Assembly (NCBI RefSeq): GCF_000062885.1
Contig: NC_009142.1
Span: 6,375,584-6,439,583, forward strand
Reading direction: 5' to 3'
From: Saccharopolyspora erythraea NRRL 2338
GTDB taxonomy: Bacteria > Actinomycetota > Actinomycetes > Mycobacteriales > Pseudonocardiaceae
Length of the DNA: 64,000 nt
The notes under the pieces are model-generated. The model was given only the letters and a program-made list of their open reading frames with translations, was not told the DNA's origin and did not search any database. Below, piece after piece: positions 18,219 through 27,176 of the stretch (positions within the stretch are counted from its first letter, which is position 1; each line of letters opens with the position of its first letter). A program made the translations under genes and the position numbers.

Positions 18219-18680
18219 GTGTCGCAGACCGCCCAGGAACGCAGCAGCGCGGAGACGCCCGCGCGCCGGTACTGGCGGCTGCTGAGCCGGTTCGCGGCGG
18301 CTTCGGTGGTGGCCACCGGCGTGAGCCAGGTCGTGTTCGTGACGTCGTTCGCGCTTGGTGCGGTCGCGGTCGTCTCGACGGTGCTGGCCTGGCTGGCGGG
18401 CGCGGTCCCCAACTTCCTGCTCAACAGGCGCACGTGGGGTGGTGGCGGCAGGTCGGCGCTGCGCGGCGAGATCCTGCGCTACGCCGTGATCTCGGTCGGC
18501 ACCGCGCTGCTGGCCGCGGGCGCGACCAGCGCGGCGGAGTCCCTTGCGGTGTCGGCGTTCCCCGGCTCCCGGACGCCGCAGGTCGCCGTGGTCTGGGGCG
18601 CCTTCCTGGGCACCTACCTGGTGATGTTCGTGGTCAAGTTCTTCCTGGTCGACCGACTGGTGTTCGCCTCCCGCCGCTGA
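18219..18680 (+). CDS. GtrA-like membrane protein
   Basis: A 153-residue protein with four predicted helices; GtrA proteins are thought to flip polyprenyl-phosphate-linked sugars or otherwise assist envelope glycosylation. Family features include FAAASVVATGVSQVVFV, PNFLLNRRTWGG and the C-terminal VVKFFLVDRLVF. GTG 18219 follows AAGGGG by 8 nt. It is divergent from sqdB and convergent with the glycosyltransferase fusion, whose GT2 half would make the lipid-linked sugar. Confidence 0.8.
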   Translation: MSQTAQERSSAETPARRYWRLLSRFAAASVVATGVSQVVFVTSFALGAVAVVSTVLAWLAGAVPNFLLNRRTWGGGGRSALRGEILRYAVISVGTALLAAGATSAAESLAVSAFPGSRTPQVAVVWGAFLGTYLVMFVVKFFLVDRLVFASRR

Positions 18681-18681
18681 C

Positions 18682-18805
18682 GGCCCGTGAGCCTTCAGGT
18701 CGGTGTAGCAGCCCTGAGAAGTGCATTCAGAACGCGTTGCTCGGGCGGTCACCCAAGACCATGAGCTTCGCTCATGCTCAAAGCATCCCGAAGGACTCAC
18801 GGGCC
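18682..18805. repeat. Imperfect inverted repeat with internal hairpin between convergent genes
   Basis: Arms GGCCCGTGAGCCTTC (18682-18696) and GAAGGACTCACGGGCC (18790-18805) pair with one bulge around a ~93-nt interior. The interior holds a second perfect hairpin, CATGAGC-TTC-GCTCATG (18760-18776). The right arm shares CCCGAAGGACTCAC with the terminator at 32438-32483. It may be a terminator pair or a small mobile-like palindrome. Confidence 0.5.
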
Positions 18806-18818
18806 GCGGCGGTCCGCC

Positions 18819-21278
18819 TCAGCGGTCGGCGGTGACCGGCTCCTCGACGCGCACGGGCGCGGACGCGGCGGTGCGGCGCTCGCGCAGCCAGGTGCCGACG
18901 ACGACCTTCAGGTAGCGGTAGCCGTAGAGGAAGTTGTTGCCCTTCTTGCTCTCCCCCGCCGTCCTGGCCAGCATCGCCATCGGCTGCTCCAGCACCCGGT
19001 AGCCGCGCGTGAGCACCCCGACCAGCAGCTCCGAGGACTGGTACTGGCGCTGGCGCAGCGTGACCGAGTTGGGCACCTCCACCTTCATGCCCCGGAAGCC
19101 GAAGGAGGTGTCGGTGATCCGCTGCCCGGTCATCGCGCTGACCATCCACGCGAAGAAGTAGGTGCCTGCGCGGCGCATCAGCTGCGGGCGCTCGCTGCTG
19201 CCGAGCCGGCGCGAGCCGGTGACGAAGTCGGCGGAGTCGTCGACCAGCGGCTGTAGCAGCTTCGGCAGCTCGGTGATGTCGTACTGCCCGTCGGCGTCGG
19301 TGGTGACGATGTAGCGGGCGCCCCGCTGGGCGGCGAGCCGGTAGCCCAGCCGCAGCGCGGCACCCTGCCCGCGGTTGACCGGCGCGACGCAGGTGTGGGC
19401 TCCGTGACGAAGGGCGACCTCGGCGGTGCCGTCGGTGGCGCCGTCCACGACGACCAGCGTGTCGACCTCCAGCCCGCAGCTCGCCGAGGGGATCGCCTCC
19501 AGGACCCCGCCCAGGGCTTCCTCCTCGTTGTAGGCGGCGATCAGCACGACGACCGGGGCGAACCGGTGGTCGCCGTAGCGGTCGGCGAACGCCTCCAGCG
19601 CGAGCCGGTCGACCCGGTCCGGGAACTCCCCGGGCTCGGTTCGCCCGGTGGCGGTGCCGGTGTCGCTGGTCGCGGGGCTGTTGGTGGAGGTCGGGGACAT
19701 CTCGCGCTCCTTAGCGGGGGTCGTCGCGCTCGGTTCGGGTACGCGGCAGGCCGCGTCGGCGGTGGCTTCGGGGGTGCGGGAGGTCGTGTCCGGTCCCGGG
19801 CCGCCGCGCGTCCCGGCCGGGTCGGTGTCGCGGCGGCCGGTGATGGCGGTGATGCCGAGGGCACCGGCGAGGGGCAGCAGCACGAGACCGGGGAGCTGGT
19901 AGCGCCACGAGAACTCCATCGCCGCCGCGGTCAGCAGCACGGTGGCGGCGAGTCCGGTGGGCAGCAGGCACAGCGCGCGCAGGCCGGAACGCCGCGCCCG
20001 GCCCGCGCCGAGCAGCGCCAGCACGCCGACGGCGAGCGCGCTGCCGAGCACGATGCCGGGCGTGTAACCGCCGCCGAGCTGGTAGGCGCGCAGGAAGCCG
20101 GCGAGTTCCGGGTCCGCCGACGGCTTCACGTCACCGTGGTGCTCGGCCCATTCCGCGACGTACCACTCGGCCCCGTACATCGGGTAGGTCGTCTGGAACT
20201 GCCAGCGGTCCAGCGGGACGTCGCCCGGGCTCTGCGTGCGGGTCGGCGCGAAGCCCTTGAGGAAGTCGGTCGCCACCCCGCCCGCGATGTCCATCGGCTG
20301 GTGCAGCAGCACCTTCCTGGCCAGCGATCCCTGTGCGGCGACGTAGTCGAAGTCCTCCGGCAGGGCCTGCACGTTGGCGGGGATGTTGTAGAAGTGGATG
20401 TAGTAGTCGATCCCGTTGCGCTCGCGGACCTCGCGCGGCTCGTCGGGGCATACCACCTGCTCGTCCGGCGTGAGGTCCAGCGCCTCGCAGTCGGCGACGG
20501 CGGCGGCGCGGCCGTAGACGACGCTGCCGGTGTGGCCGCCGAGCGCGAGCACGCCCGTCCAGGACAGGTGGTAGAGCGCGTAACCGAGGATCACCCCGGC
20601 GAAGACGCCGGCGAGCGCACCTGCCGAGACGAGCCGCCGCTTCCAGCCGTCCCGCGGCCGCAGGCCGGCCGCGAGCAGCACGAACACCGCTGCGGGCACC
20701 ACCAGCGTCAGCCCGACGATGCGGACCAGCACCGAGAGCGCGAGCACGCCGCCCGCGACCGCGGCGGGCACCGGGCCCGGGGTGCCGCGCCAGGTGAGCA
20801 CGACGACCACCGCGAGCAGCAGGAGCTGGAACAGCAGGTCGGACATGATGTTGTGCTCGATCTGGAGCTGGTAGGCGTCCAGCAGCACCGGTGCCGCCGC
20901 GAGCGCGGCGATCCACCGCCGCACCCCGAAGCGGTGCAGCAGCGCGTAGACCGCGGCGCCGAGCGCGAGACCGAGCAGGTGCTGCACGGCGGCCACGAAG
21001 GCCAGGTTGCCGACCACCAGCAGCGGACCGAGCAGCAACACCTCGTAGCCGATCGGGTTGATCCCGCCGGGGAAGAAGAACCCGAGGTCGTCGAGGTAGC
21101 GGAAGGAGTCGATGTAGAGCAGCGCGGGCTGGTAGGCCAGCTGCACGACCACCCGCAGCGCGGCCCCGGCGACCAGCAGCGACGTGATCAGCCAGTGCCT
21201 GCGCAGTGCACTCGGCCACTGGTGCCTCGGGGTGGCCGACCAGTGCGCCCGGGGCGCGCTCACCGACGTCGCGGTCAT
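18819..21278 (-). CDS. Fusion of GT-C membrane glycosyltransferase and GT2 polyprenyl-phosphate sugar synthase
   Basis: One uninterrupted 819-codon frame. Residues ~1-480 form a multi-pass GT-C protein with an early acidic loop (LLYIDSFRYLDDLG) and about ten helices. A hydrophilic Pro/Thr-rich linker (~480-560) follows. Residues ~560-819 are a GT2 enzyme with AYNEEEALGGVLEAIP, VVVDGATDGTAEV, GQGAALRLGYR and the metal site TTDADGQYD, as in dolichol/polyprenyl-phosphate mannose or glucose synthases. The ATG at 21278 overlaps the stop of the epimerase gene (ATGA). The GT2 half could load a polyprenyl carrier that the GT-C half uses as donor. Inside the linker a perfect SD precedes an in-frame ATG (19700), so the GT2 half may also be made alone. 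Confidence 0.82.
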   Translation of the reverse strand: MTATSVSAPRAHWSATPRHQWPSALRRHWLITSLLVAGAALRVVVQLAYQPALLYIDSFRYLDDLGFFFPGGINPIGYEVLLLGPLLVVGNLAFVAAVQHLLGLALGAAVYALLHRFGVRRWIAALAAAPVLLDAYQLQIEHNIMSDLLFQLLLLAVVVVLTWRGTPGPVPAAVAGGVLALSVLVRIVGLTLVVPAAVFVLLAAGLRPRDGWKRRLVSAGALAGVFAGVILGYALYHLSWTGVLALGGHTGSVVYGRAAAVADCEALDLTPDEQVVCPDEPREVRERNGIDYYIHFYNIPANVQALPEDFDYVAAQGSLARKVLLHQPMDIAGGVATDFLKGFAPTRTQSPGDVPLDRWQFQTTYPMYGAEWYVAEWAEHHGDVKPSADPELAGFLRAYQLGGGYTPGIVLGSALAVGVLALLGAGRARRSGLRALCLLPTGLAATVLLTAAAMEFSWRYQLPGLVLLPLAGALGITAITGRRDTDPAGTRGGPGPDTTSRTPEATADAACRVPEPSATTPAKEREMSPTSTNSPATSDTGTATGRTEPGEFPDRVDRLALEAFADRYGDHRFAPVVVLIAAYNEEEALGGVLEAIPSASCGLEVDTLVVVDGATDGTAEVALRHGAHTCVAPVNRGQGAALRLGYRLAAQRGARYIVTTDADGQYDITELPKLLQPLVDDSADFVTGSRRLGSSERPQLMRRAGTYFFAWMVSAMTGQRITDTSFGFRGMKVEVPNSVTLRQRQYQSSELLVGVLTRGYRVLEQPMAMLARTAGESKKGNNFLYGYRYLKVVVGTWLRERRTAASAPVRVEEPVTADR
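19698..19712 (-). promoter_or_regulatory. Internal ribosome site and in-frame ATG for the GT2 half
   Basis: AAGGAG (complement of 19707-19712) followed by 6 nt and ATG (19700) encoding MSPTSTNSP. A TAA overlapping this SD (GCTAAGGAG) is out of frame, hinting that an ancestral gene boundary was fused by a frame change. Confidence 0.55.
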
Positions 21279-22249
21279 GCCGTCCCGGAAGCGCCGGCCG
21301 CGGCCTGGAAGTCCTCCCACACCGTGCGCAGGCCGTCGGTCAGCTCGACCGAGGGGGTGTAGCCGAGCTCGCGGCCGGCCTTGGCGACGTCGACGATCAC
21401 CGCGGGCATCTCGCCGTTCTTGGCCGGGACGTGGGTGACCGGCAGCGGCCTGCCGGTGGCAGTCCGGACGGCCTCGATCAGCTCCGTCACCGAGATCGAG
21501 CGGCCGGCGCCGATGATCGCGGTGCCGCTGTACTGCTTGTCCCAGGCCGCCAGAACGCCCCGCACCACGTCGTCGACGTGCACGAAGTCGCGGCTCTGCG
21601 AGCCGTCGCCGTAGACCTCGACGCCGGCGCCCGCCAGCGCCGCGCGCATCAGGCGCGGGATGAAGCTGTCCTTGTGGCCCATGCCCGGGCCGTAGATGTT
21701 GGTGAAGCGCAGCGCGCAGGTGGCCAGGCCGTAGGCGCCGGCGTAGCCGGAGAGCAGCATCTCGCACGCGGCCTTGGTCGCGCCGTAGGGCGTCAGCGGG
21801 CGCAGCGGCAGCGACTCCGAGATCGTGCCGCGACCGATGTCGCCCACGACGGCGTTGGTCGAGGCGAGCACGAACTGCCCGAGGCCGCGCAGCCGCGCCA
21901 GTTCCAGCAGTTCCTGGGTGACCGCCACGTTGGCCGCGTAGGTCTCGGCGGGCCGGTCGACCGAGCGCAGCACCGAGGTGATCGCGGCCAGGTGGACGAT
22001 TCCGGCGGCGCCCTCGGTCACGGCGGCCTCCCGGGCCGCCGGGTCGCCGAGGTCGCCCGCGACGTGGGTGACCAGGTCGCCGCGGAGGTCCTCGGGCAGG
22101 GGCTGCTGGTCGATCACGGTGACGGGGGTGCCGCGTTCGACGAAGGCGCGCACCACGGCCCGTCCGACGAAGCCCGACCCTCCGGTGACCACGACCCGGC
22201 CGCCCGGCTGCGCGGCGTCTGCTTCGGGGGAACTAACGCTGCTTGGCAC
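21275..22249 (-). CDS. NAD-dependent sugar epimerase/dehydratase
   Basis: A 324-residue extended short-chain dehydrogenase of the UDP-glucose 4-epimerase type. It has GGSGFVGRAVVRAF for NAD binding, the catalytic YGATKAACE (Tyr-x3-Lys) and a sugar-binding region RFTNIYGPGMG. The exact sugar nucleotide is unknown. GTG 22249 is chosen since upstream residues are low complexity; its SD is weak. It is coupled by a 4-nt overlap to the glycosyltransferase fusion, so it probably makes that enzyme's donor. Confidence 0.85.
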   Translation of the reverse strand: MPSSVSSPEADAAQPGGRVVVTGGSGFVGRAVVRAFVERGTPVTVIDQQPLPEDLRGDLVTHVAGDLGDPAAREAAVTEGAAGIVHLAAITSVLRSVDRPAETYAANVAVTQELLELARLRGLGQFVLASTNAVVGDIGRGTISESLPLRPLTPYGATKAACEMLLSGYAGAYGLATCALRFTNIYGPGMGHKDSFIPRLMRAALAGAGVEVYGDGSQSRDFVHVDDVVRGVLAAWDKQYSGTAIIGAGRSISVTELIEAVRTATGRPLPVTHVPAKNGEMPAVIVDVAKAGRELGYTPSVELTDGLRTVWEDFQAAAGASGTA

Positions 22250-22369
22250 GCGCCAGACTCTAACCGGCGGAGTCTTCGCTTCCGCGAAGCCGTCCGGCGA
22301 ACGCGGCGCGTGCCGGGGCCCACCCGCTGACCAGCGCAAGTGCGATGGGACGCGCCCGCGCGGCCGCCG

Positions 22370-22804
22370 CTACGCGCCGTAGCGCCGCTGCAACGCCCTG
22401 AAACCGGCGCCGTACACGTCCTTGCCGAACTTCTCGTCGAGGGACGCTTCGTCGGCGGCCTCCGAGTCGTACTCGGAGTACCACTCGGCGAAGGTGTGCC
22501 CCCTGTCGGTGACCGGCGCGAGCCGGAGCGTGGCGACGTAGCGGCGGACCGCGAACGGGCCCTCGAGCATCTCGTAGGTGCACGAGCGCTGGATGTCGTC
22601 GAGCGCGCTCAGCCGCTCGCGGACCAGCGCGCCGTCCGACAGCGTCAGCGCGCGGACGCACCCGGGCCGGGCGTCGCCGCCACCCTCGATCTCGCTCGCC
22701 GCGACCTCCGGGTGCCACCGCGGCAGGCCGTCGAACTCGCGCACCAGGCGCCACACCTCGTCGGCCGACGCGGGGATCACGGCGCTTGTGTAGGTCCTGG
22801 CCAT
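22370..22804 (-). CDS. SRPBCC-family (polyketide cyclase/START-like) protein
   Basis: A 144-residue helix-grip-fold protein (TSAVIPASADEVWRLVREFD, LPRWHPEVAAS, FAEWYSEYD), a family that binds hydrophobic ligands or acts as cyclase/aromatase. Excellent SD GAGGAGGAACG before ATG 22804. It is the third gene of the Tm-1-like operon, 44 nt after the TIM-barrel gene, with a 9-bp hairpin (22823-22843) in between. Its role there is unknown. Confidence 0.78.
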   Translation of the reverse strand: MARTYTSAVIPASADEVWRLVREFDGLPRWHPEVAASEIEGGGDARPGCVRALTLSDGALVRERLSALDDIQRSCTYEMLEGPFAVRRYVATLRLAPVTDRGHTFAEWYSEYDSEAADEASLDEKFGKDVYGAGFRALQRRYGA

Positions 22805-22848
22805 CGTTCCTCCTCGCGGGTACCGGCGGGACCGTCCCGCCGGAGGGC

Positions 22849-23682
22849 TCAGCGGTCGCGGATCTCCAGGTTCGTGAAAGCCCGGGTCTGCTCGGTCAGC
22901 GCGCGCTCGGCGGGCAGCCGCTCCATGCTGCTGGCGCCGTAGAAACCGTGGCAGCGCTCGGTGCGCGCGAGCACGTACTCGGCGTCCTCCGGCATCGAGA
23001 TCGGACCGCCGTGGCAGAGCACCAGCACGTCCTCGCGCACCTCCGCCGCCGCGGCCGACCACTCGTCGATGAGCGCCACGCAGTCGTCGAGGCTCTTGGC
23101 GGTCTCCGCGCCGATCGACCCGCCGGTGGTCAGGCCCATGTGGCAGACGATGACGTCGGCCCCCGCCCGGGTCATCGCCCGCGCGTCGTCGGAGGAGAAG
23201 ACGTAGGGCGTGGTGAGCAGGCCGGCCTCGTGCGCGGCGGCGACCAGCTCGACCTCCAGCGCGTAGCTCATGCCGGTCTCCTCCAGGTTCGCCCGGAAGG
23301 TGCCGTCGATGAGGCCGACGGTCGGGAAGTTCTGGATGCCCGCGAACCCGAGGTCGCGCAGCTCCCGCAGGAAGCGGTCGCGCAGCATGAACGGGTCGGT
23401 GCCGTTGACCCCGGCCAGCACCGGGGTGCGGCGGACCACCGGCAGCACCTCGCGCGCCATCTCCACCACGATGTCGTTGGCGTTGCCGTAGGCCAGCAGC
23501 CCGGCCAGCGAACCGCGTCCGGCCATCCGGTAGCGGCCGGAGTTGTACAGGACGATCAGGTCGATCCCGCCGTCCTCCTCGCACTTGGCCGACAGCCCCG
23601 TCCCGGCACCTCCGCCGATGATCGGCTCGCCCGCGGCCACCTTCGCGCGCAGTCGCCGCACGATCTCGGCCCGGTCACCCAC
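22849..23682 (-). CDS. TIM-barrel protein of the phosphoenolpyruvate hydrolase-like family (Tm-1 C-terminal half)
   Basis: A 277-residue predicted TIM-barrel enzyme of unproven activity. Typical stretches are [54 protein letters not shown] and [12 protein letters not shown]. In tomato Tm-1 this domain is fused behind the UPF0261 domain, which is encoded by the gene just upstream here. GTG 23682 is placed 8 nt after GGGAG; GTG 23691, overlapping the upstream stop by 4 nt, is also possible. Plausible role: carbon-ligand chemistry on a small-molecule acid; not proven. Confidence 0.8.
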   Translation of the reverse strand: MGDRAEIVRRLRAKVAAGEPIIGGGAGTGLSAKCEEDGGIDLIVLYNSGRYRMAGRGSLAGLLAYGNANDIVVEMAREVLPVVRRTPVLAGVNGTDPFMLRDRFLRELRDLGFAGIQNFPTVGLIDGTFRANLEETGMSYALEVELVAAAHEAGLLTTPYVFSSDDARAMTRAGADVIVCHMGLTTGGSIGAETAKSLDDCVALIDEWSAAAAEVREDVLVLCHGGPISMPEDAEYVLARTERCHGFYGASSMERLPAERALTEQTRAFTNLEIRDR

Positions 23683-23687
23683 TGGTG

Positions 23688-24923
23688 TCACTCCCGCTGT
23701 CCTTCCTGGATCGTCCCGGCGCCGAGCACCTCTTCGAACGCGGTGAGCACGGCATCGGCGAAAGCCGGATCGTTGATGTTGTGCGGTACCCGGACGATGC
23801 GCCGGTCGCCGTCCTGGCGGAGCTCGGACTCCAGCACCTCGAACAGCACGCCGTCGGCGTCCGGGTCGTGGAACGGCTGGCCCGGCGCGTCCAGCAGCGA
23901 CACCCCGCCCTCCGGCAGCAGGAAACGCACCGGTCCCCGGCAGGCGTTGAGCTTCGCGGCGATGAACGAGCCGATCTCGCGGCATTCGTCCGGCGTGGTG
24001 CGCATCAGCGTCACCTGCGGGTTGTGCACGTAGAGGTTGCGGTCGCGGTAGCGCTCGGGGACCGTCTCGAAGGCACCGAAGTTGACCATGTCCAGCGCGC
24101 CGCACGAGCCGACGTAGGGCACGCCGGTGCGGGCGATGGCGTCGAGCCTGCCTTCACCGGCGCTCATCACGCCGCCCGCGACCAGGTCGCAGACCTCGGT
24201 GGTGGTCAGGTCGAGCACGGCGCCGATCAGGCCGTCGTCGACGAGCTTCTCCATGGCCCGGCCGCCGGTTCCGGTCGCGTGGAACACCAGCGGGTCGTAG
24301 CGCGCCTCCAGCCTGCTCGCGACCTCGGTCACGCACGGGGTGGTCACCCCGAACATCGTCAGCGCCACCGCCGGTTTGTCCTCAGTGGACGCGATGTCGC
24401 CGGTCATCGCACCGGCGAGGGCGTGCGCCGCGTTGCCGAGAACGCGGCGGGAAATCCGGTTCAGCCCGGCGACGTCGGTGACCGACGGGAACATCGCGAT
24501 GTCGGTTGCGTCCACGTAGGACGACACGTCGCCGGAGGCGACCGTGGAGACCATGACCTTGGGCACACCCACCGGCAGCGCCCGCATCGCCGGCGTGCAC
24601 AGCGCGGTACCGCCGGAGCCGCCCAGGGCGATCACACCGCCGACGGCGCGGCCCGCCAGGAACCGTTCGAGCGCCACGGCCATCGCGGTGACGGCGGTGC
24701 CGCGGTCGCCGGTGAACACCGCGGCGGCACCGTCCGGGTGGTGCCCGGCGACCTCGACGTTGCCGACGTCGGCGGGCCGGGCGTCGGCGGTGCCGGTCTC
24801 CGGGCCCGATGTGCTGACGTCGACGGTCACCACCGGAACGCCGCGCGCGGCGACGAGCCCGGCCACGTAGCCCAGCTCGGCGCCCTTGGTGTCGAAGGTC
24901 CCGACGACGTAGGCGGTGTCCAT
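23688..24923 (-). CDS. UPF0261 / Tm-1-like ATP-binding domain protein
   Basis: A 411-residue member of the UPF0261 family, related to the N-terminal domain of the tomato mosaic virus resistance protein Tm-1, which binds ATP. Conserved blocks include [75 protein letters not shown] and [22 protein letters not shown] 24923 has GGAGG upstream. It is the first gene of a three-gene operon with the TIM-barrel and SRPBCC genes. The bacterial biochemical function is not established. Confidence 0.85.
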   Translation of the reverse strand: MDTAYVVGTFDTKGAELGYVAGLVAARGVPVVTVDVSTSGPETGTADARPADVGNVEVAGHHPDGAAAVFTGDRGTAVTAMAVALERFLAGRAVGGVIALGGSGGTALCTPAMRALPVGVPKVMVSTVASGDVSSYVDATDIAMFPSVTDVAGLNRISRRVLGNAAHALAGAMTGDIASTEDKPAVALTMFGVTTPCVTEVASRLEARYDPLVFHATGTGGRAMEKLVDDGLIGAVLDLTTTEVCDLVAGGVMSAGEGRLDAIARTGVPYVGSCGALDMVNFGAFETVPERYRDRNLYVHNPQVTLMRTTPDECREIGSFIAAKLNACRGPVRFLLPEGGVSLLDAPGQPFHDPDADGVLFEVLESELRQDGDRRIVRVPHNINDPAFADAVLTAFEEVLGAGTIQEGQRE

Positions 24924-25088
24924 GCGCAGCCTCCGCGACTCGGTGATCGTCGTCGCGCGCGAGCCTACTGATGCCGGGAGCTCGGCACAGTCCGTCGATC
25001 AAGCGAAGGCGGCGGCTGCGGAGCGTGCTGATGTCCGGTCGCGACGCCGGCGGCCGCTACTGCTCGAGGTCAGCGACACCCGCCGCTG

Positions 25089-25406
25089 CTACTGATCGAG
25101 GTCGTCGAGGCGCTTCTGCGCGGCGGCGATGTCGTCGGCGACCGCGCCGATCGCCTTCTCGAACCCGGCGGTGATCTTGTCCAGCTCGGCGTCGAGCGCG
25201 TCGAACGCGCTGCCGCCCGCCGCGTGCAACTTCGCTTTCAGGTCGTCCAGCGCCGAGTTCACCGCGTCGCGCACGAGCTCGCCCGCCGCCTCGTGGTCGC
25301 CGGCGAAGAAGCCCGGCGCGAGCTCGACCCGCTCGACCCTGCCGTCGGCCCCGACCGCCACCTCGACCGCACCGTCCCCGGCCGCACCGCTGCCCTGGAT
25401 CGCCAT
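25089..25406 (-). CDS. YbaB/EbfC-like small protein
   Basis: A 105-residue protein whose N-terminal half (GAVEVAVGADGRVERVELAP) resembles the beta-sheet of YbaB/EbfC nucleoid-associated proteins; the C-terminal half is a long acidic helix. In actinomycetes such divergent copies often accompany secretion loci rather than dnaX-recR. ATG 25406 follows GGGAG by 7 nt; a longer start at 25466 lacks an SD. It is separated from the next upstream gene by a strong terminator. Confidence 0.6.
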   Translation of the reverse strand: MAIQGSGAAGDGAVEVAVGADGRVERVELAPGFFAGDHEAAGELVRDAVNSALDDLKAKLHAAGGSAFDALDAELDKITAGFEKAIGAVADDIAAAQKRLDDLDQ

Positions 25407-25516
25407 GCCCTGCTCCCCCACCGCTTGCCTCCGGACGTCGTCGGGACGGTTGTTTCCGCGCACCATCCCACAAGTTCCCGCCGCCCCGGCAACCCGACCG
25501 GTAGCCCGTAAGCGTG

Positions 25517-25559
25517 ACGGCCGGTGGCCCGGAGCGCTGGGCTCCGGGCCACCGGCCGT
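25517..25559 (-). terminator. Strong hairpin terminator
   Basis: Perfect 18-bp stem (25517-25534 with 25542-25559, core GGCCGGTGGCCCGGAG), 7-nt loop. It ends the 51-aa gene reading leftward. Confidence 0.8.
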
Positions 25560-25576
25560 CCGGGTGGGACCTCAGG

Positions 25577-25732
25577 TCAGCGGTGGCCCTTGCCGCCGCC
25601 GAACAGCTTGTTCTTGACCTGCTCGATCTTGTGCTTGTTCTTCGGGTCCGAGGCGTACTTCTTGGCCTGGTTCAGCGCCTGGCGCCCCTGCGGGCTCTTG
25701 GCGAAGTCGGCCACCTTCTTGAACAGCGACAT
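25577..25732 (-). CDS. 51-residue basic conserved-looking small protein
   Basis: The product is a short, lysine-rich, single-helix-like protein: MSLFKKVADFAKSPQGRQAL, then NQAKKYASDPKNKHKIEQVK, ending in a glycine-rich tail. It resembles small actinobacterial proteins of unknown function found beside stress or antitoxin-like genes; I cannot name a family with certainty. The terminator 18 nt downstream supports a real monocistronic gene. Confidence 0.6.
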   Translation of the reverse strand: MSLFKKVADFAKSPQGRQALNQAKKYASDPKNKHKIEQVKNKLFGGGKGHR

Positions 25733-25859
25733 CACGGCTCCTGCGATTCGGATCAGGTCGTGTCCAGGGTACCGACACCGGGGTGCGCCACGCCGCCACC
25801 GATCTGCCCAGGTGGGCACGAACCGGTCATCTCGACGCACGCAGCGCGCGAGCACGCCG

Positions 25860-27038
25860 TCAGCCGAGCACGCCGCTGACCGAGGCGTGGCCCTTGAGGA
25901 GGTTGCGGGCGATGGTGCGGCGCTGGATCTCGTCGGTGCCCTCGAAGATCCGCAGCAGCCGCAGGTCCCGGTACCAGCGCTCGACCGGCAGCTCCCTGGT
26001 GTAGCCCATGCCGCCGTGGATCTGCATGACCCGGTCGACGATCTCGTTGGCCCGCACCCCGCCGTAGAGCTTGGCGATCGACTGCGCGTGCCGGGAGTCC
26101 ATGCCCTGGTCGACCTGCCAGGCGGCCTGCAGCACCAGCCAGCGCAGCGCCTCGATCTCCACCGCCGAGTCGGCGATCATCCACTGGACGGCCTGCCGCT
26201 CGGCGATCGGCTCGCCGAAGGTCTCCCTGGACCTGGCGTAGTCCATGCCCATCTCCAGCAGCCGCTCGCAGTTGCCGAGCGCCCGCGCGGGCAGCAGGTA
26301 GCGGCCCCGGCCGATCCACTGCATCGCCAGCGCGAAGCCCTTGCCCTGCTCACCGAGGATGTTCGCGTCCGGCACACGCACGCCGTCGAACACCAGGGCG
26401 GCGGGCTGGCGCTCGCGCTCACCCATGATCTCGATCGGCTCGGACTTCCAGCCCATGTCGCGGTCGACCAGGAAGCAGGTGACCCCGCCCGCGGCGCCCT
26501 TCTCCTTGTCGGTGACGGCGAAGACCATCGCGAAGTCGGCGTCGATGCCGCCGGTGATGAAGGTCTTCTCGCCGTTGATCACCCACTCGTCGCCGTCCTT
26601 GCGCGCGGTGGTCCGGATGTTCTTGGCGTCGGACCCGGCACCCGGCTCGGTGATCGCGAAGCAGGACTTGCGCTCGCCGGAGATCGTCGGCAGCAGGTAG
26701 CGCTGCTTCTGCTCCTCGTTGGCGTGGTAGAGGATGTTGTCGGCGTAGCCGCCGAAGCGGAACGGCACGAAGGTGCGGCCGAGCTCGACCTCGATCAGCG
26801 CCGTCATCACCGCCGACAGGCCCATGCCGCCGTACTCCTCCGGCGTCTGCACGCCCCAGAACCCGGCCTGCTTCGCCTTCTGCTGGAGCCCGGTGAGCTC
26901 GGTCGTGGTCAGGCCCGCTTCACCGGCGCGTTCGCGGCGCAGCACCTCCTGCTCCAGCGGCATCAGCTCCCGCTGCACGAAGTTGCGCACCCAGTCGCGG
27001 ATGTCGCGTTCGGTGTCGGAGAGGGCGAAGTCGACCAT
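25860..27038 (-). CDS. Acyl-CoA dehydrogenase
   Basis: FAD enzyme introducing the alpha-beta double bond in acyl-CoA. The 392 residues span the N-terminal helical domain, the central beta domain (CFAITEPGAGSDAKNI, WVINGEKTFITGG), and the C-terminal domain (MQIHGGMGYTRELPVERWYR, IFEGTDEIQRRTIA) holding the catalytic glutamate region. ATG 27038 follows AAAGGAAG. It is divergent from a TetR gene; a perfect operator in the shared promoter region suggests that the TetR protein represses it. Chain-length specificity is unknown. Confidence 0.92.
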   Translation of the reverse strand: MVDFALSDTERDIRDWVRNFVQRELMPLEQEVLRRERAGEAGLTTTELTGLQQKAKQAGFWGVQTPEEYGGMGLSAVMTALIEVELGRTFVPFRFGGYADNILYHANEEQKQRYLLPTISGERKSCFAITEPGAGSDAKNIRTTARKDGDEWVINGEKTFITGGIDADFAMVFAVTDKEKGAAGGVTCFLVDRDMGWKSEPIEIMGERERQPAALVFDGVRVPDANILGEQGKGFALAMQWIGRGRYLLPARALGNCERLLEMGMDYARSRETFGEPIAERQAVQWMIADSAVEIEALRWLVLQAAWQVDQGMDSRHAQSIAKLYGGVRANEIVDRVMQIHGGMGYTRELPVERWYRDLRLLRIFEGTDEIQRRTIARNLLKGHASVSGVLG

Positions 27039-27099
27039 CTGGGCTTCCTTTCCGGGAACGGGGTGCCTGCGTGGCGCCCGCCCCGACTGGCGGGGCCGT

Positions 27100-27116
27100 A
27101 ACTAACGACGTTAGTT
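27100..27116. promoter_or_regulatory. TetR operator between acyl-CoA dehydrogenase and tetR genes
   Basis: Perfect inverted repeat AACTAAC-GAC-GTTAGTT (7-3-7), AT-rich against its surroundings, placed 62 nt from the dehydrogenase start and 61 nt from the tetR start. Confidence 0.75.
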
Positions 27117-27176
27117 TTGTGGCAGCCTAAGACCGCCCCGGCGACGGCCGCAAGAGGCGACCCTTGGAGACCGACC

